A stretch of DNA of 64,000 nt from Luteolibacter sp. SL250 (GTDB lineage Bacteria; Verrucomicrobiota; Verrucomicrobiia; Verrucomicrobiales; Akkermansiaceae). The notes below the pieces were generated by a model. It did no database searches and had not been told where the DNA came from. It saw only the letters and a list, made by a program, of their open reading frames with translations. A program made the position numbers and the translations under genes. Positions 25,049 through 32,436 of the stretch are shown here, in pieces (position 1 is the stretch's first letter; every line of letters starts with the position of its first letter). The stretch covers positions 1,860,001 through 1,924,000 of the forward strand of contig NZ_CP113054.1 in assembly GCF_026625605.1 (NCBI RefSeq), read 5' to 3'.

Positions 25049-25771
25049 TCACCGCCCGTCCGCAAGCCGCTCCGCGAGCATCTCCGGCAGGCCGGCGGCG
25101 AGGATTTTCTCCTGCGTCTTCTTGATGTCATACTCCACCCTGCGGAAGACGACCAGGTTGTGGTCGATGTCGTAGATGGCGTAGCAGGCGCGCCAGTCTC
25201 CGTCGCGCGGCTGGCCGACGGAGCCGACGTTGATGAAGTACTTCGAGTTCGGCTCGATGGCGATGGACTCGGCGGGGACCTCGTGGACCTTGTCCGACTT
25301 CACGTAGACCCGCGGGACATGGGTGTGGCCGTGGAAGCAGAGCTGGGTGAACTGGTAGGAAAAGTTCGACATGGCGTCGAACCGGTTGGTCACGTAGTTC
25401 CAGTTCGCCGGTTGGTCGAGGGTGGCGTGGACGATGGTGAAGTCCGCGACCTGGCGGACCATGCGCAGGCGGCGCAGCCACTGGCGTTGTTCTTCGGAAA
25501 GCTGGGCGCGTGTCCATTCCAGCGCGGCGGCGGCCACCGGGTTCATGCTTTCCAGGGAATGTTCCCCGGAGGCGTCCTCATCGTGGTTGCCCTTGATGAC
25601 CGGGCAGTTCATCTCCTTCACGATCTCCAGGCAGGCCGCCGGGTCCGCATTGTAGCCGACGATGTCCCCCATGCAGACATAGTCGGTGGTGCCTTGGGCG
25701 CGTGCGTCCTCGAGAACGGCTTCGAGAGCCTCCAGGTTGGCGTGAATGTCACCGAATATCGCGATCCGCAT
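25049..25771 (-). CDS. Metallophosphoesterase (calcineurin-like, YfcE/MJ0936 type)
   Basis: The start at 25771 (MRIAIFGDIHANLEALEAVL) is fixed by the conserved N-terminal metal motif GDIHAN; the longer frame is discarded. Further metal ligands are GDIVGYNAD, GNHDED and CFHGHTHVPRVY, so the two-metal centre appears complete. The 240-residue protein is cytoplasmic and belongs to the small prokaryotic phosphodiesterase group that acts on cyclic or phosphodiester nucleotides in vitro. In vivo substrate unknown. It is the last gene of the minus-strand series from the ABC operon, with 128 bp between them. Confidence 0.92.
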   Translation of the reverse strand: MRIAIFGDIHANLEALEAVLEDARAQGTTDYVCMGDIVGYNADPAACLEIVKEMNCPVIKGNHDEDASGEHSLESMNPVAAAALEWTRAQLSEEQRQWLRRLRMVRQVADFTIVHATLDQPANWNYVTNRFDAMSNFSYQFTQLCFHGHTHVPRVYVKSDKVHEVPAESIAIEPNSKYFINVGSVGQPRDGDWRACYAIYDIDHNLVVFRRVEYDIKKTQEKILAAGLPEMLAERLADGR

Positions 25772-25899
25772 TGGGGTGGAGATAGGACTGATAGGGAATT
25801 GGACGCAAATTTTGGCGGAAGCGGGGACGGTGTCGAGGCGAAACCTCACGGGGCGCGTCCGTCAGGAAGGGGGAAGGGGCAGGTTGGGTTTGATCCCCA

Positions 25900-26844
25900 T
25901 CACCTGAGGATACTTTTTTCCGGAGGGATGGCCAGATGTTCTTCGAGGGCCTTCAGCACCAGGGCCAAGCCGTCCACCGGGAAGTTCTGGCGTCGGTCCT
26001 CCCACAGGAATGACAGTGCGCGGTAGGCATGCCGGTCATCGTTGAAAAGCGTCCTGCTCAGGGAATAGCCGTCCTGGGCGGGGTTGGCGTGCATGCGGAG
26101 GACGAACAGGAGGGAGAGTACGGTGGGCGTGCGGTTGGTGCGGGACTCCGCCAGCTTTTCCCCCAGCGCCAGCGCCTCCGCCTCCCGGCCGGGCACGCGG
26201 GCCAGGTTGTAGAACCGGTTCCGCCGCGTGTGGGCGGGACCGCCGTGTTCGCTGGCGGCATGGTAGGCATCCGCGGCGGCCTGGTAGAGTTCCGGCGGAG
26301 TGGAACCGCCGGGACCGGTGAAGGCCGGCATCTTGTTGGCGTCCGAAAGCAGCAGGCCCAGTTCCGCGTTCAGGGTCCAGGAATCCGGGTTGTTGCGGAT
26401 GCCCCTTTCGAGGAACTTCCGGCCCTTGATGACGGTGCTGCGCCACAGTTCCTGGCGGCGCAGGGGTGGCAGGGAACTGTCATTCTGGTAGCTGTGCCCC
26501 GCATTGTAGGCCAGGTGCCAGGCACCGTTGACCCAGTAGTAGGTGGTGGAGGGGGCCAGCGCCACGGTGGTCTCAAAACTTTCCTCGGCATCCATCCACC
26601 GGTCCTCGGTGAAAGCGGTGTAGGCGCGCAGATTGTAGAACGTGGCGACCAGCGTGCGCAACCCGCCGAGCGCGACCGCAAAACCCGTCTGGCCGATCTT
26701 TTCACGCGCATCCAGGTCCAAAGGCTCCGGCAGCAGCCTGGAGTCCCGCAGTTCCTTCGTCATCGCCAGCTCCAGCGGCGCGCGGACGGCTCCCGCCACC
26801 AGCAGGGCCACCATGACGATGAGGATTTTGCGGAGCGGGAGCAT
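25900..26844 (-). CDS. Membrane-anchored helical-repeat protein, third gene of ABC operon
   Basis: The 314-residue product has one N-terminal signal anchor (RKILIVMVALLVAGAVRAPLE), then a largely alpha-helical body with repeat-like segments (LRAYTAFTEDRWMDAEESFE, PDSWTLNAELGLLLSDANK, RRNRFYNLARVPGREAEAL) suggesting TPR-like solenoid folds. I recognise no named family. Its start lies 7 bp after the permease stop codon, so it is the third gene of the ABC-2 operon and probably a periplasmic partner. Homologues of this three-gene layout are common in Verrucomicrobia and are not characterised. Confidence 0.8.
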   Translation of the reverse strand: MLPLRKILIVMVALLVAGAVRAPLELAMTKELRDSRLLPEPLDLDAREKIGQTGFAVALGGLRTLVATFYNLRAYTAFTEDRWMDAEESFETTVALAPSTTYYWVNGAWHLAYNAGHSYQNDSSLPPLRRQELWRSTVIKGRKFLERGIRNNPDSWTLNAELGLLLSDANKMPAFTGPGGSTPPELYQAAADAYHAASEHGGPAHTRRNRFYNLARVPGREAEALALGEKLAESRTNRTPTVLSLLFVLRMHANPAQDGYSLSRTLFNDDRHAYRALSFLWEDRRQNFPVDGLALVLKALEEHLAIPPEKSILR

Positions 26845-26851
26845 GGGCGGA

Positions 26852-27790
26852 TCAGAATTCCTTGTCGGCGAAGATGAACCAGGAACACACGGTATAGAGC
26901 ACCATGTAGAACAGGCCCAGACCCGCCAGCTTCAGCAGCACCAGCCCGGGCATGACGGCGCCCTCGATGATCGCGTCGATGACGTTGAAGAGCTGGAAAT
27001 TCGGAATCACCAGTGAAACCAGGCCGGTCGCGACCTTCGCGGCGGCGCTGCCGGAGGTCAGATAGACGTTCATCGCATCCGCCTGGAAGTGACCGATGAA
27101 ATAGATCAGGATCCCGACGATGGTGGTGAACAACGTGCTGGTGGAAAAGGTGGAGATGAACAGTGCGATGGAGGCGACGATGGCGGAGCGGATGAAAATG
27201 GCCAGCACCGCTCCTTGGAGCGACCAGCTCGGCCCATGCTTCAGCACGTCCACCCGCACCGCGTCCAGATACTCCTGCGGATGCCCCCGCTGCTGCGCCC
27301 AGGCGATCTCCGCGTCCAGCACCATGCCCGTGCGGATGTGCAGCACCCCGGTCATGACCAGATCCATCGCCAGCAGTGAGATGAAGATGAGTGAAAGCAC
27401 GCCTAGCAGCTTCCCGGCCAGATAGTCGAACCGGGGCACCGGCTTCGCCAGGATGGTGTAGAGGGTGCGGTCCTCGATGTCCTTTGGGAGCAGCAGCGCG
27501 GTGGAGACGATGGCCATCACCACGGAGAACAACGTCATGGTGCCCAGCGACCAGCTTTTCACCAACGGAAGCACGTTGGTGTCCGCCGCCTCCGGGCCGC
27601 TGTGCTGCGGCAGGTTGAAGAAATTGCTGGCCAGCGCGATGACGGCGAAGACCGCCAGGAAATAGAACACCTTCATCCGCACCAACTGGGTGAAGGTGTG
27701 CATGGCGATGACCCGGATGCGGGCGGCGCGGGACGCGCGCTGCGGCTTCGCGGCCGGCGGGGCGGCCTGGATGGCGGAGGAGGGCGTCAT
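26852..27790 (-). CDS. ABC-2 type transporter permease
   Basis: The start ATG at 27790 overlaps the ATPase stop codon (ATGA), giving translational coupling. The 312-residue product has an N-terminal cytoplasmic tail and helices near HTFTQLVRMKVFYFLAVFAV, MTLFSVVMAIVSTALLL, LGVLSLIFISLLAMDLVM, IRSAIVASIALFISTFS and TTIVGILIYFIGHF, plus two at the C-terminus, as in ABC-2 permeases (NosY/Gld-like). It should pair with the ATPase encoded upstream; the frame extension to 28315 lies over that gene and is rejected. Substrate unknown. Confidence 0.88.
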   Translation of the reverse strand: MTPSSAIQAAPPAAKPQRASRAARIRVIAMHTFTQLVRMKVFYFLAVFAVIALASNFFNLPQHSGPEAADTNVLPLVKSWSLGTMTLFSVVMAIVSTALLLPKDIEDRTLYTILAKPVPRFDYLAGKLLGVLSLIFISLLAMDLVMTGVLHIRTGMVLDAEIAWAQQRGHPQEYLDAVRVDVLKHGPSWSLQGAVLAIFIRSAIVASIALFISTFSTSTLFTTIVGILIYFIGHFQADAMNVYLTSGSAAAKVATGLVSLVIPNFQLFNVIDAIIEGAVMPGLVLLKLAGLGLFYMVLYTVCSWFIFADKEF

Positions 27791-28647
27791 TTGTCGTCGC
27801 GGGAAGTTTCCTGGAGGAACAGGCGTTCGAGGGTGGTGCGGGGCTTGCCGGTGCGGACCAGTTTTGCGGAGCCGGAGCGTTCCACCAGCGCGCGGATTTC
27901 CCCGATGAGTTCCGCCGGAGCGTCCTGCAGGATGATCTCCGTCTGCTCCTCGATGGCGATGAGATCCTCCAACCGTCCGGCACGGACGATCTTTCCGCGG
28001 AAGATCATCCCCACGTGGTCGCAGACCTCCTGCACCTGTTCCAGCAGGTGGGAGCAGAGGAAGACGGTGATGCCCTGTTCCCGCAGCTTGAAAATGAGGT
28101 CGCGGATCTGCCGGGAACCCAGCGGGTCCACCCCGGCGGTCGGCTCGTCCAGGATCAGCAGGCGTGGACGCTGCACCATCGCCTGCGCCAGGCCGATGCG
28201 CTGGAGCATGCCCTTCGAGTATCCGCCGATCCTGCGGTCCCGCGCCCCCTCCAGGTCCACCAGCGCCAGCAGATGGCCGATGCGGTCCTCCAGTTCCTTC
28301 CCTTTCAGCCCGCACAGCTTGCCATAGAAGCGGAGTGTTTCGGCGCCGCTGAGGTGCTTGTAGAAATAGGGGTTCTCCGGCAGGAAGCCCACGTCATGGC
28401 GGGAGTCGGTCTTGAGCGAATCTTTGCCGAAGATGGAGCAACTGCCGGATGTTGGCGCCACCAGCCCCAGCAACGCCTTCATGGTGGTGGATTTCCCTGA
28501 TCCGTTGGGGCCGATGAGGCCATATACCTCGCCAGGCATGATGCGGATGGAGACGCCGTCCACGGCGCGCAGCATCTGGCGGCGGAAGGAGGTCTTGAAA
28601 TCCTTCACCAGATCACGGATTTCGACGGCGGGCGTGGGGTCGGACAT
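27787..28647 (-). CDS. ABC transporter ATP-binding protein
   Basis: The 286-residue cytoplasmic ATPase has Walker A GPNGSGKST (LIGPNGSGKSTTMKAL), signature YSKGMLQRIGLAQAM (a relaxed form of LSGGQ), Walker B LLILDEPTAGVDP and the H-loop FLCSHLLEQ, all intact. The length with a C-terminal extension (about residue 220 onward) suits the CcmA/NatA-like group. It is the first gene of a three-gene operon (ATPase, permease, periplasmic helical protein) and shares the ATGA overlap with the permease. Confidence 0.93.
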   Translation of the reverse strand: MSDPTPAVEIRDLVKDFKTSFRRQMLRAVDGVSIRIMPGEVYGLIGPNGSGKSTTMKALLGLVAPTSGSCSIFGKDSLKTDSRHDVGFLPENPYFYKHLSGAETLRFYGKLCGLKGKELEDRIGHLLALVDLEGARDRRIGGYSKGMLQRIGLAQAMVQRPRLLILDEPTAGVDPLGSRQIRDLIFKLREQGITVFLCSHLLEQVQEVCDHVGMIFRGKIVRAGRLEDLIAIEEQTEIILQDAPAELIGEIRALVERSGSAKLVRTGKPRTTLERLFLQETSRDDK

Positions 28648-28758
28648 CGGGTGCGGGAAAGATTAGGGACGTCCGGACATCGGGCAACGAGGATTTTGCA
28701 CGGAGTTGCTTGTTTCCTCCGGCGGGACCATGCAGGGTGGCATGACATTTCCCAAACC

Positions 28759-29568
28759 ATGAAACGATTCATCCTTCCGTTGTTGTCGCTCCTCGCCGCT
28801 GGTTCCCTGAGCAGTTGTTTCCAGAGTGAGACCATCGTCCGTCTGAACAAGGACGGCAGCGGCACGCTCACGGAGGAAACCGGTTTCGGCGCGAAGGCCA
28901 TCGAGATGCTCGCCCAGCTCGCGGCGTTCGGCGGGGATGCCGCGAAGGACCCGCTGGCGGAAATGGTGTCCGAGGACAAGGCGAAGGCCCGCGCCGCCAC
29001 TCTCGGCGAAGGCGTCACCTTCGAGAAGGTCGAAGCGACCGCGAAGGACGGTGGCAAGGGGGCGAAGGTGACCTATCGATTCACCGATATCAACAAACTG
29101 AAGATTTCCCCGGATGAGGCGGCGAAAAGCTCCATTCCGCAGATGCCCGGCCAGCCCGCCCCGGCGACCCCGAAGTCCGAGCCCATCCTCTTCAAATTTG
29201 AAGGTGGCAAGCTCTCCATCAAGATCCCGCAGCCAAAGAATGACGAGGTCCCTGCCGGTGAAGCTCCGCCCGTCCAGGAGATCGGCGCGGAGGAGGAAAA
29301 GCAGATGAAGGAATTGTTCGCCGGCATGCGGGTCAGCGTGAAGGTCGTCATCGAGCCTGGCATTTCCGCCAGCAATGCCTCCTATGTGGAGGAAAACACC
29401 ATCACCCTTGTGGACATGGATTTCGGCAAGATGATGGAGAAGCCCGGCGCGCTCCAGAAAATGGCGTCCATGGGCCGCGGGAATCCGGAAAAGGCCATGG
29501 AGGAAATGAAGAAACTCGACGGCGTGAAGGTGGAGACGAAGCCTGAAGTCGAGGTCACGCTGAAGTGA
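28759..29568 (+). CDS. Lipoprotein of unknown function
   Basis: The 269-residue product starts at ATG 28759 with a lipoprotein signal ending LSSCFQSE (MKRFILPLLSLLAAGSLSSC). The mature part opens with VRLNKDGSGTLTEETGF, a pattern found in bacterial lipoproteins with a repeated strand-turn motif, then a helical Ala/Lys-rich segment, a linker with Pro/Ala, and a domain ending DGVKVETKPEVEVTLK. I do not recognise the family. The frame upstream of 28759 is a poor match to coding sequence. It has its own terminator at 29597-29627. Confidence 0.82.
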   Translation: MKRFILPLLSLLAAGSLSSCFQSETIVRLNKDGSGTLTEETGFGAKAIEMLAQLAAFGGDAAKDPLAEMVSEDKAKARAATLGEGVTFEKVEATAKDGGKGAKVTYRFTDINKLKISPDEAAKSSIPQMPGQPAPATPKSEPILFKFEGGKLSIKIPQPKNDEVPAGEAPPVQEIGAEEEKQMKELFAGMRVSVKVVIEPGISASNASYVEENTITLVDMDFGKMMEKPGALQKMASMGRGNPEKAMEEMKKLDGVKVETKPEVEVTLK

Positions 29569-29596
29569 TTCTCCGGATTTCCCTCCGATCAACCAC

Positions 29597-29627
29597 AGCC
29601 GCACCCCCGTCGGGGATGCGGCTTTTT
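29597..29627 (+). terminator. Rho-independent terminator after the lipoprotein gene
   Basis: AGCCGCACCCC-CGTC-GGGGATGCGGCT followed by TTTTT. It lies about 30 bp after the stop at 29568. Confidence 0.88.
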
Positions 29628-29665
29628 CCATCCTGGAGGGAGATTTTCGGGTGGCCGTTGCGGGT

Positions 29666-30259
29666 TCAATTTCCGGCCCACGCCACCGTCCGCATGTAGG
29701 AGAGGATGATGCTTTCGCCGTCCTCCAGGTTCGAAGTTGCGGTGACCCGGAAGCTCGCGGCGTGCTTGCCGGGACGGCTGGCGGGGAAGGTGACGGTGGA
29801 CAGTTGCAGTGGATCCGCGCCGCTGCCCGGGCTGTCGGTATAGACGTGGGTGGAACGCCCGGCGATGTCCACGGTCCGCCATGACTGCTTCACCGGGATG
29901 GAGATGGGTTCTCCCTTTTTCTCGTCGTAGCCCATGTCGAAGTAGCCCGGCGGAGTGGGGGCGTCGCTGTCCAAGGTGCCGGGTGCGGCGTAGATGGACA
30001 GGCTCTCGAACTCGTTCCCGGGTTTGGTGTATCTGAGGTGGTAACCACCGGTGGGGAGAATGGTGATCCGTGGGCTGCCCCATCGCTTTTCCAGTGCCGG
30101 AGACTTCAGGATCGGCAGGTTGACACCGGCCAGTGTTGGGGACGTTTTCTCCGCCAGGTGGTATGGGCTGCGGTCCAGACCGGGGTCTTTCTCTTCCTCC
30201 GGAGTGGTGGCGCACTGGGTCAGGAGCAGGAAGGGAATGAGGGCGACGGCCTTTTTCAT
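29666..30259 (-). CDS. Secreted lipoprotein of unknown function
   Basis: The start at 30259 gives MKKAVALIPFLLLTQCATTP, a lipoprotein signal with an LTQC lipobox; the longer frame to 30781 is antisense to nagA. The mature part is about 180 residues, with strands at TILPTGGYHLRYTKPGN and SLSIYAAPGTL and a C-terminal SIILSYMRTVAWAGN. No family recognised. It is divergent from nagA with 51 bp between starts, so any shared regulatory region must be short. Confidence 0.75.
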   Translation of the reverse strand: MKKAVALIPFLLLTQCATTPEEEKDPGLDRSPYHLAEKTSPTLAGVNLPILKSPALEKRWGSPRITILPTGGYHLRYTKPGNEFESLSIYAAPGTLDSDAPTPPGYFDMGYDEKKGEPISIPVKQSWRTVDIAGRSTHVYTDSPGSGADPLQLSTVTFPASRPGKHAASFRVTATSNLEDGESIILSYMRTVAWAGN

Positions 30260-30310
30260 GGATGATGAGGCTAGACGGACGGCGGTCCGGATGGGAAGCA
30301 TGTTCCCCAG

Positions 30311-31441
30311 ATGAAGACATTGATCCGGCATGCGCATCTGGTCTCCCCGGGATGGGAAAGGGAGGGGGCGTTGCTGGTGGAGGGAGGCAGGATCGTATCG
30401 GTGCATGCTGCGGGGGAAACGGTGGACGCGGATGAAATCTTTGATGCGGGTGGGAGGATCATCATGCCCGGCTTCATCGACATCCACTCGCACGGGGCGG
30501 AAGGCGCGGATGTCTGTGACGGCGAGGCGGAGGCGGTGCGCCACATCGCGCGGACAAAGCTGCGGGAGGGCGTGACCACCTGGCTGCCCACCACGCTCAC
30601 CCAGCCTGCGGACCGGCTGAAGGACATTCTGGGCGCTTGTGCGTTGGTGATGGGGGAGGGCGGGCTGTGCCGGATGCCGGGCATCCATCTGGAAGGTCCG
30701 TTCATCAATGCGGCGAAGGCCGGAGCGCAGAATCCGGAATACGTGCGTCCTCCGGATGAGGCGGAACTGAGGGCGCTGCATGCCATCGCCCCGCTGCGCA
30801 TCCTTTCACTTGCACCGGAGATGCCCGGCGCGCTGGATCTCATCCGCGTGGCGCGATCTTTGGGAATCACCTGCTCCGCCGCCCACACCGCCGCGACCTG
30901 CCGGGAGATCATGGAGGCGAAGTCGTGCGGCCTTTCCCATCTCACCCATTTCGGGAATGCGATGACGCCCCTGCACCACCGGGAAATCGGCGTGGTGGGT
31001 GCGGGCCTGCTGGATGACGCGCTGATGTTGGAGCTGATCTGCGATGGCGTGCACCTCTCCACCGACATGCTTTCGCTGATGTTCCACCGTGTTTCCATCG
31101 ACCGCCTCATGCTCATCACGGACTCCGTGGCGGCCTCCTGGATGCCGGACGGAAGGATGCGGTTGGGCGGGCTGGACGCGGAGATCCGGGATCAGGTGGT
31201 GAGGCTGGGCGACGGCACGCTTGCGGGCTCGACGTTGAAGTTCAATGACGGGGTGGCCCGCGTGAGGGACCTCACCGGCCTGCCGCTGGCGGAGATCTCC
31301 AGGATGACCTCTTGGAACCAGGCACGTTCACTGGGTCTGGAGGGACTCGGCAAGTTGGAGCGGGGCTTCCACGCGGACCTGGTGATGCTGGAGCGCGACT
31401 TCAGCGTCAGCGGTGTGTGGGTGGCCGGTCAGAGGAGGTAA
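30311..31441 (+). CDS. nagA: N-acetylglucosamine-6-phosphate deacetylase
   Basis: A 376-residue amidohydrolase with the N-terminal metal motif MPGFIDIHSHGAEGADV (where other family members read HxH), HLEGPFINAAKAGAQ, AAHTAATC, THFGNAMTPLHHREIG, LICDGVHLSTDM and the catalytic Asp motif LITDSVAASW. The enzyme deacetylates GlcNAc-6-phosphate to glucosamine-6-phosphate for chitin and peptidoglycan amino-sugar use. No nagB or kinase gene is adjacent. Its TAA stop codon is the 2nd-4th base of a repeat element that begins at 31438. Confidence 0.94.
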   Translation: MKTLIRHAHLVSPGWEREGALLVEGGRIVSVHAAGETVDADEIFDAGGRIIMPGFIDIHSHGAEGADVCDGEAEAVRHIARTKLREGVTTWLPTTLTQPADRLKDILGACALVMGEGGLCRMPGIHLEGPFINAAKAGAQNPEYVRPPDEAELRALHAIAPLRILSLAPEMPGALDLIRVARSLGITCSAAHTAATCREIMEAKSCGLSHLTHFGNAMTPLHHREIGVVGAGLLDDALMLELICDGVHLSTDMLSLMFHRVSIDRLMLITDSVAASWMPDGRMRLGGLDAEIRDQVVRLGDGTLAGSTLKFNDGVARVRDLTGLPLAEISRMTSWNQARSLGLEGLGKLERGFHADLVMLERDFSVSGVWVAGQRR

Positions 31442-31614
31442 GGAGGGAGGACACTCCTGTCCTCCGATGGCATCGGCGAATCATAGGGAATCCACTCAGA
31501 GTCGCTGAAGCTGACGATATCGGTAGGACTGGGGAAGACGGATCCGCCCAAGATGCCTTTGCTGTGGGATCCCAATGCCGCCGTTGGACAGGAGTGTCCA
31601 CTCTCCTTGCTTAC
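31438..31614. mobile_element. 177-bp palindromic repeat, copy 1 of GTAAGG family
   Basis: The left arm (31438 onward) and the right arm ending at 31614 are inverted copies of GTAAGGAGRG followed by a GGACACTCCTGTCC-type hairpin and a GGCRTTGGCG-like block. The core holds GGATCCGCCCAAGATGCC, also seen in other copies. Both ends supply stop codons: TAA at 31439-31441 for nagA and, on the other strand, TAA (tta at 31611-31613) for ccoP. The unit codes for nothing. Confidence 0.75.
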
Positions 31615-32246
31615 CTGAACTCCGCCTCATTCTCATGGATCAGGAATGCGGTGATTTGTGCCACCTGCAGCGGCGGCAACGTCTGGCCCCACGCCTGCAT
31701 CTTCGCTCCGTTGTGCCCGGGGCTGTCAGCGGGAGTGCCTTCGTTGATGATGCGGAAGATGTCCATCGGTTTCGCGCCGTATTTCCACTCCGCGTCCTTC
31801 AGTGAGAGGCCGGGAAGGTTCACTTTCTGGCCGCCGCCAACATCGATGCTGGCGGTGAGGTTCTCACCGTGGCAGGCGATGCAGTTCGCCTGATAGATCT
31901 GCCTGCCCGCGTCCACCACGGTGGTGTCCGTGGCCCACTGGTTCACCAACGTTTCGTCGTTCAGTGTGGACAGCATGTCCTCCAGCGCCTTCGCCTTCGC
32001 GCTGGCGATCCTTTCGAGCTGCGCGTCCACGTTTTCCGCATCCGTTTTCGTCAGCCCCACGTTGTAGTAGAGGAACCATCCGCCGACAAAGGCGATGACC
32101 GAGGCGTGGAAGATGAACAACCACCAGTTGGGCAGGGTCTGGTCATACTCCTGGATTCCGTCGAATTCGTGGGGACGCAGTGCGATCTCGCCCTTCTTGC
32201 TGGCGTACTCCGCGTGGGTGATCTCTGGTTGCTTCTTCTGGTCCAT
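31611..32246 (-). CDS. ccoP: cbb3-type cytochrome c oxidase subunit III, mono-haem form
   Basis: The 211-residue product has an N-terminal cbb3-oxidase domain (DGIQEYDQTLPNWWLFIFHA) with one membrane helix (VIAFVGGWFLYYNV), a coiled linker and one cytochrome c domain with CxxCH in NCIACHGENL (about residues 130-140) and a likely axial Met in KMQAWGQ. Typical CcoP proteins are about 300 residues and carry two haem c sites; only one CxxCH is visible here and the length is that of a mono-haem form. It is the last gene of the ccoNO-ccoQ-ccoP operon. Its stop codon lies in a repeat element. Confidence 0.9.
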   Translation of the reverse strand: MDQKKQPEITHAEYASKKGEIALRPHEFDGIQEYDQTLPNWWLFIFHASVIAFVGGWFLYYNVGLTKTDAENVDAQLERIASAKAKALEDMLSTLNDETLVNQWATDTTVVDAGRQIYQANCIACHGENLTASIDVGGGQKVNLPGLSLKDAEWKYGAKPMDIFRIINEGTPADSPGHNGAKMQAWGQTLPPLQVAQITAFLIHENEAEFR

Positions 32247-32252
32247 GGCGGG

Positions 32253-32423
32253 TCAGCGGCGTGGGGTGGAGTCCTCCAGCGGGATGTCCGCCAGTTCCTG
32301 GCAGCGGGACTTCGGCAGGCACAGCGCCCGCACGGTGGCGGTCAGAAACACCGCCGCGGTGGCGATGAAGGAGATGATGGGGACGATCGCGGCCCAATCT
32401 TCGTAGATGACGCGTTTGAACAT
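32253..32423 (-). CDS. ccoQ: Small cbb3 oxidase subunit (CcoQ-like)
   Basis: A 56-residue frame between ccoNO and ccoP on the same strand, starting at ATG 32423. It has one membrane helix (AAIVPIISFIATAAVFLTAT) flanked by MFKRVIYEDW and a charged tail (CLPKSRCQELADIPLED). Position, size and topology match CcoQ/FixQ, which stabilises the cbb3 complex. It lies 13 bp after the ccoNO stop codon and 6 bp before ccoP. The Cys pair in the tail is not general for CcoQ. Confidence 0.8.
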   Translation of the reverse strand: MFKRVIYEDWAAIVPIISFIATAAVFLTATVRALCLPKSRCQELADIPLEDSTPRR

Positions 32424-32436
32424 TGGTGGAGGGAGG

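Noticed and set aside
31407..31601. Short minus-strand ORF containing RTGVSSLLT
   Set aside because: The same peptide appears in an ORF at 62619-63194 because both lie over the palindromic repeat; it is translated repeat, not a gene.
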